This document shows, piece by piece, positions 17,959 to 21,558 of a stretch of DNA of 21,558 bases. A program made the translations under genes and the position numbers. Each line of letters begins with the position of its first letter. Position 1 is the first letter of the stretch. The notes below the pieces were generated by a model. That model saw only the letters and a program-made list of their open reading frames with translations, was not told where the DNA came from and ran no database searches. The DNA lies in NCBI RefSeq assembly GCF_000485595.1, contig NW_014578097.1, positions 56,965-78,522 on the forward strand, in the 5' to 3' direction. The stretch is from Priapulus caudatus. Its lineage: Eukaryota; Priapulida; Priapulimorpha; Priapulimorphida; Priapulidae.

Positions 17959-19917
17959 ATCCGTGTAAATGAACATAACATTTTTGTTGTCAGTCGCTAT
18001 GTGTAAAATTATCGGCACTGAAATTCAAAGGAATGCAATGTAATTGTATACGATATCCTGTAAGGTAATATTTGTATAGAAAATCATCAATTCTTTGTAG
18101 TGTTGTTGTTCGTCGTGTGGTCTGTGTTTATCTGTAAATTCATTATCTTCAGGATGCTTTATTTTGCAAAAACCATCTACAATATAAATGATAGATGTGT
18201 AGCAGTGTCTATGATTACATACCGTATTATCGAAATTACTGGTGAATGTTCGCAATCGAGTAGGCCTATCCTGTCTGTGGAGGCAGCAGTATGGAGATGG
18301 AAATATTTTATCGTTGTAATCATGTACTTGTAATCATGTAGAAATATGTAAAAAAAATCCTGGCATTAATAGGCGTGATTCTCTTTAGCCAGTACACCCT
18401 GTTAATCATGTTGTACAAATTATGTAACAATTTGCATGTCTGACATGGGTGTATTCCTTCATCGGATGGGCAATTGTTTTATGTGCGAATACCGCTTACA
18501 TTTTCATGTAATTAATCCCAAATTACGAACATTAAAGACTATCTTTAAAGGCATTTGATACAGATTGCTGTGTGGTGTTTGCATCTCTCATCTATTCCCA
18601 TTCAAATTAATGTTCATTCGATCTTCTTTCGATAAGATTGATCACCATCAACAAGTTATATGTACATATTTTAATCAAAATGTTATCAATTAATTAATAG
18701 ATGCGCAAAATACAAATGAGGTAATATTTCAATACAATAACAATCGGGCATTGAACTGATGTTCACACCAATGATTGGTGTTTTCTGCAATACCACGCAG
18801 TTGTAATAGATCCAGGTAAAGAATTGACATCCTTCATAATCTGTTTTTCAATATGGTGGCATTGGTTGCGGGTAGGTGCATCTGTTCAGGGTGTTGCTAT
18901 CTGCCCCGGGTGTGGAAGTGAGGGTCACGCAACTGGCAGCACTAGGTGTTAGGTATTAGGGTTAGGGTTTTTTCAATCATGATATCTGTCCCCACACCAC
19001 AGATAAATTTTTGTGGAATGAATGCCCCTATATATAGAGATCCGATATTTTTAGTTTTAGGGTCAGGGTACCACAGACTAACGGATAACACTACAGCCCG
19101 TACAACTAAACACTGTACCGTTAGTCTGTGTCTAACTGTTAAGGTGTTGCTATACAGTAGACGCCGTCCATAGGCTGCAGCCTGAATAAGCATCGAAGCA
19201 GATATTAATAAAAATACCACACTGTTACGCACTTACAAAACATACACTTTATTCATGTTAAATAACTACAGATTCATGCTCTAATGCTCCCCTCGAAACT
19301 TTTTTGCCAGCTCTATGAATCTAATTTCTACCGCACAGTTATCTGAACCAACATTTTATACACAAAAAACACCAACCGGTGACTGTGGCTTACGCACCCT
19401 GAGGAATGTCAACGAAATACACAACAAAAATAATTTTATTCTAATGCTTTCTCGACGTCCCAGAAGCATCCACCTTGCGTGCATAATGCTAATTTAATTG
19501 CACATCTAGTGCCGATTTCGGCGAAATAAAATGCCAAAAGGCCTTTCTAGAGCGAAGTAGTGCAAACGGTGAACATCGCGGACGCTTACTGTTACAACGC
19601 CTCCTTAAGTTTTGAAGTATATCTCAACCTGTATCACGTACCTCCACGCCGCGGCGGGATAGCAACACTCGCATCTGTTCATTGCTCAAGGGAGGTGTCA
19701 GTGGCAGCTGCAATGTCCCTAATGACAACTATTGTTGTATGTAATAATGTAGTCGCCCCAGGCTCCATATGCCTCAAAATATTAGTCTTCAATGTTTAAG
19801 TACTATATCAAGGACGAAAGAGACAAAGTTGATCAAATATGACAGATTCAACTGCAAATGCGCCAGTAGAAAAAGCTCTTCTTTTAATAACTAGAAGTTG
19901 GGATGAAATTCTCAATA
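17959..19917. other. AT-rich non-coding sequence, no gene recognised
   Basis: It contains a perfect palindrome around CACCAATGATTGGTG near 18770 and a TTAGGGTTAGGG dimer near 18957. A 13-bp hairpin is listed separately. A minus-strand frame of 96 codons (18942-19232) starts with a hydrophobic run but spans the hairpin and has no recognisable similarity. Confidence 0.5.
19072..19130. repeat. Perfect 13-bp inverted repeat
   Basis: CACAGACTAACGG at 19072-19084 and its exact complement CCGTTAGTCTGTG at 19118-19130, with a 33-base spacer. It could be a palindromic end of a small element or a structured RNA. No flanking duplication was found. Confidence 0.8.
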
Positions 19918-20282
19918 CAGGGCCGTAGGCCTGGGCGGGGGGGGGGGGGCAAGGGGGCAGATGCCCCCCTTAGAATTTTAGAGCAAAAAAATTAAAAAAT
20001 AAATTTGTTTCTATTTTTAGAGATTGTCGTAAGTCAGAATAAAGGCTTGTACATGTTCTCAAACATGCCTCAAATACCATCTCTTGCGATTTACATTTTT
20101 CAAAAAATGTTCTGTAGGGAGGACCCGCAGACCCCCCCCCACCTATTTCTCACCGACCTCCTTGAATCCTGGATCCGTCCATAGATATAGAAGAGAAGAT
20201 ATTTCTCTCTATATATATCTATGATCCGTCATCTGCCCCCTTACTTTAGGCATAAATTTGGCTCCCAGACCTACGGCGCCTG
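19918..20282. mobile_element. MITE-like DNA transposon remnant, 365 bp
   Basis: The left end CAGGGCCGTAGGCCTGGG matches, in inverted orientation, the right end whose reverse complement is CAGGCGCCGTAGGTCTGGG. The differences are one inserted base and two substitutions. The candidate flanking duplication is AATA at 19914-19917 and 20283-20286. A G12-13 run, an AGGGGGCAGATGCCCCCC block near the left and ATCTGCCCCC near the right extend the inverted symmetry. No transposase is encoded. The CAGGG-type ends recall hAT-derived elements, but those normally make 8-bp duplications, so superfamily is open. Confidence 0.75.
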
Positions 20283-20400
20283 AATACGGAATGACAGAGA
20301 CAAAGAACATAAACGGTCCATGTACAGTTACTTATAATATTCAACACTCTAAACACGTAAAATAGGGAAAAATTAAATTAGAAAAGCCAATAAAGTAGAG

Positions 20401-20434
20401 CCAGAGCATATAAATCAAGGTGATTATGCTCTGG
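20401..20434. repeat. 10-bp perfect hairpin
   Basis: CCAGAGCATA at 20401-20410 and TATGCTCTGG at 20425-20434 form a stem with a 14-base loop. No function is evident. Confidence 0.7.
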
Positions 20435-20847
20435 TAGAAGCTAAGAGGTTTACAATGATGGGTCGCACAAATCGTCTGGCGTTTACGGGCGAAATTGTAG
20501 TGGCTGCCATGTAGCGGGTTACTTCGGCAACATTATTGAGTTTATTTAGCCGCGTAGTTTTGTGGCGGAGCAGTTTCATCGAAGAAACGAAGATGGCTGC
20601 CAAGTGGAGCTGAGAAATTGTTATTTGCTGAATAAAAGCTGCAAAAATGGGCAGGTCTGAATAAAAGCCAGATATTGAAACACTTGTCGTGTAAGTAGAC
20701 ATCTCGAATTTCTTGTTAAACGGGAAATCATTGTTTTTTTTTAGCTTTAACGATATCGTGCTATTCGGATATTGTCTATAGACTATAGTAAGTAATATTA
20801 GTACCTCCGGTTTATGTCTGTCACAGTCACAGTGTCAATATCGTCAC

Positions 20848-21007
20848 GAAGGGTCGTTGTCGTATTACGCGTATAGGGTACGGGTAGCCGTCTACTACAT
20901 TAATGTACCCGAGTAACTAATCTGATACTGGTTAGGGTTAAGGTTACCTGGTTACCTGGTACTCATTAGGGTATCCTATAGACTAAGTATACGACAACGA
21001 ACCCTAC
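20848..21007. repeat. Imperfect inverted repeat enclosing TTAGGG-like sequence
   Basis: The left arm GAAGGGTCGTTGTCGTAT (from 20848) pairs with the right arm ATACGACAACGAACCCTAC (to 21007). The homology extends inward through GTATAGGGTA versus the complement of TATCCTATAG. The interior contains GGTTAGGGTTAAGG and two GGTTACCT words. It may be a small element or a recombination remnant. Confidence 0.6.
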
Positions 21008-21558
21008 AGCGTCAATACGTCGCGATACTGAGTCTGATCATTAACACTAACACTGTACCTGTAACAGATGAATTTTCATCAAAGATGCGTTTTTTATCGC
21101 GATGTAAGCAAAATCTGTATGATAATGGTTAAATGTTTTTTTTTTGGACATCTAAAGTATGCTGACATTAAGCAGGGTAGAAATTAACTTTTGAACAAGG
21201 GAGTCGCAACCCCTCAAAAAGAGGGAGTCCGCGCTAGATACCATAATGTAATCCGCAAACCCAGGAGGCATAGGGTATTACAAAGCGTCCGTATAGGTTT
21301 TTGTGCGAGAACGCCTGAGTGAATCAATCAGGGCGGTTTGCTGGTGCGTTTTTCAGAACAGACTAAGAACGTGGCCAAAACTGGTTTATTCTAACACGAA
21401 CCTATTCTCCCTATCCGGCGAACCTTACTATGTATGCGCCATACTCCTGTAATTAAACTAATATAACGCTGTTGCAAAAAATTCGAAGTGCACGAGGCGG
21501 CAAATATACTCGAGGCGCCAATTTATGTTGACTCTGTGACGTACTTTCGTTTGAAGAG
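21008..21558. other. Non-coding end of window
   Basis: No gene was recognised. A segment near 21172-21235 (GGGAGTCGCAACCCCTC, then GAGGGAGTCCG) has the look of a dispersed repeat, but no boundaries are visible. Confidence 0.35.

Noticed and set aside
18950-18970. Telomere end or telomeric array
   Set aside because: Only two TTAGGG units, embedded in ordinary sequence; at most an interstitial trace.
18942-19232. Minus-strand 96-codon frame with a signal-peptide-like start
   Set aside because: It spans a perfect 13-bp inverted repeat and has no recognisable similarity or gene context. The hydrophobic start is likely chance.
20424-20702. Minus-strand 92-codon frame
   Set aside because: It starts and ends in non-coding-looking sequence, overlaps a hairpin, and shows no recognisable domain.
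1-21558. tRNA, rRNA or snRNA genes
   Set aside because: No cloverleaf with A/B box pattern, rRNA core or Sm-site pattern was noticed by eye. A covariance-model search could still find one.

Overview
This is a eukaryotic, almost certainly animal, window. It has GT-AG introns, micro- and minisatellites, a non-autonomous DNA-transposon-like element and about half non-coding DNA. The G-run-rich inverted-repeat element at 19918-20282 is of a style I associate with marine invertebrate genomes. That placement is inference; the species is not determinable from sequence alone.

One gene is clearly readable, on the + strand. It is a lipase maturation factor of the LMF2-like type, spread over at least 13 exons between about 769 and 12508. 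Its amino-terminal part (roughly the first 100 residues of the family) lies upstream of the window or is unrecognisable in it. The exon chain was built from GT-AG borders, phase agreement and recognised family blocks. Exon ends: 769?-944, 1418-1446 (29-nt microexon), 1650-1852, 4523-4735, 8388-8504, 9158-9310, 9578-9683, 10089-10188, 10492-10607, 10876-11000, 11308-11421, 11888-11987, 12403-12508. The borders exon 1/2, 2/3 and 6/7 through 12/13 join in phase with no stop codon. Exons 4 and 5, and one point in exon 1, carry small indels that scatter conserved family residues across all three frames. The 3' end is ambiguous. Either the last exon reads through its donor into a CAG7 tract, a stop and AATAAA, or it splices across a 2.1-kb minisatellite to a tiny exon near 14888.

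The introns are dominated by tandem repeats, many pressed directly against exon borders. They include a GC-rich ~20-bp repeat before exon 1, a GT/GTGC microsatellite at its donor, and a TGATGTCA repeat ending at the exon-5 acceptor. A 37-bp repeat begins at the exon-5 donor, and each unit carries two CAG|GTAA donor-like sites. A purine/G-run tract follows the exon-6 donor, and about 90 copies of a 23-bp repeat follow exon 13. The interval 4.8-7.65 kb is GC/GT-rich, degenerate repeat sequence with long but meaningless open frames.

From about 14.8 kb to the end I recognise no protein gene. There is a second 23-bp minisatellite (15345-15735), AT-rich sequence, a possible element at 17484-17958, a 365-bp inverted-repeat element with candidate 4-bp flanking duplications (19918-20282), several hairpins, and an inverted repeat enclosing TTAGGG-like sequence near 20.85-21.0 kb.

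I found no convincing undescribed biological system. The most worthwhile points are the decoy-donor minisatellite, the indel-broken exons beside repeats (assembly error versus gene decay), and the two competing 3' ends.
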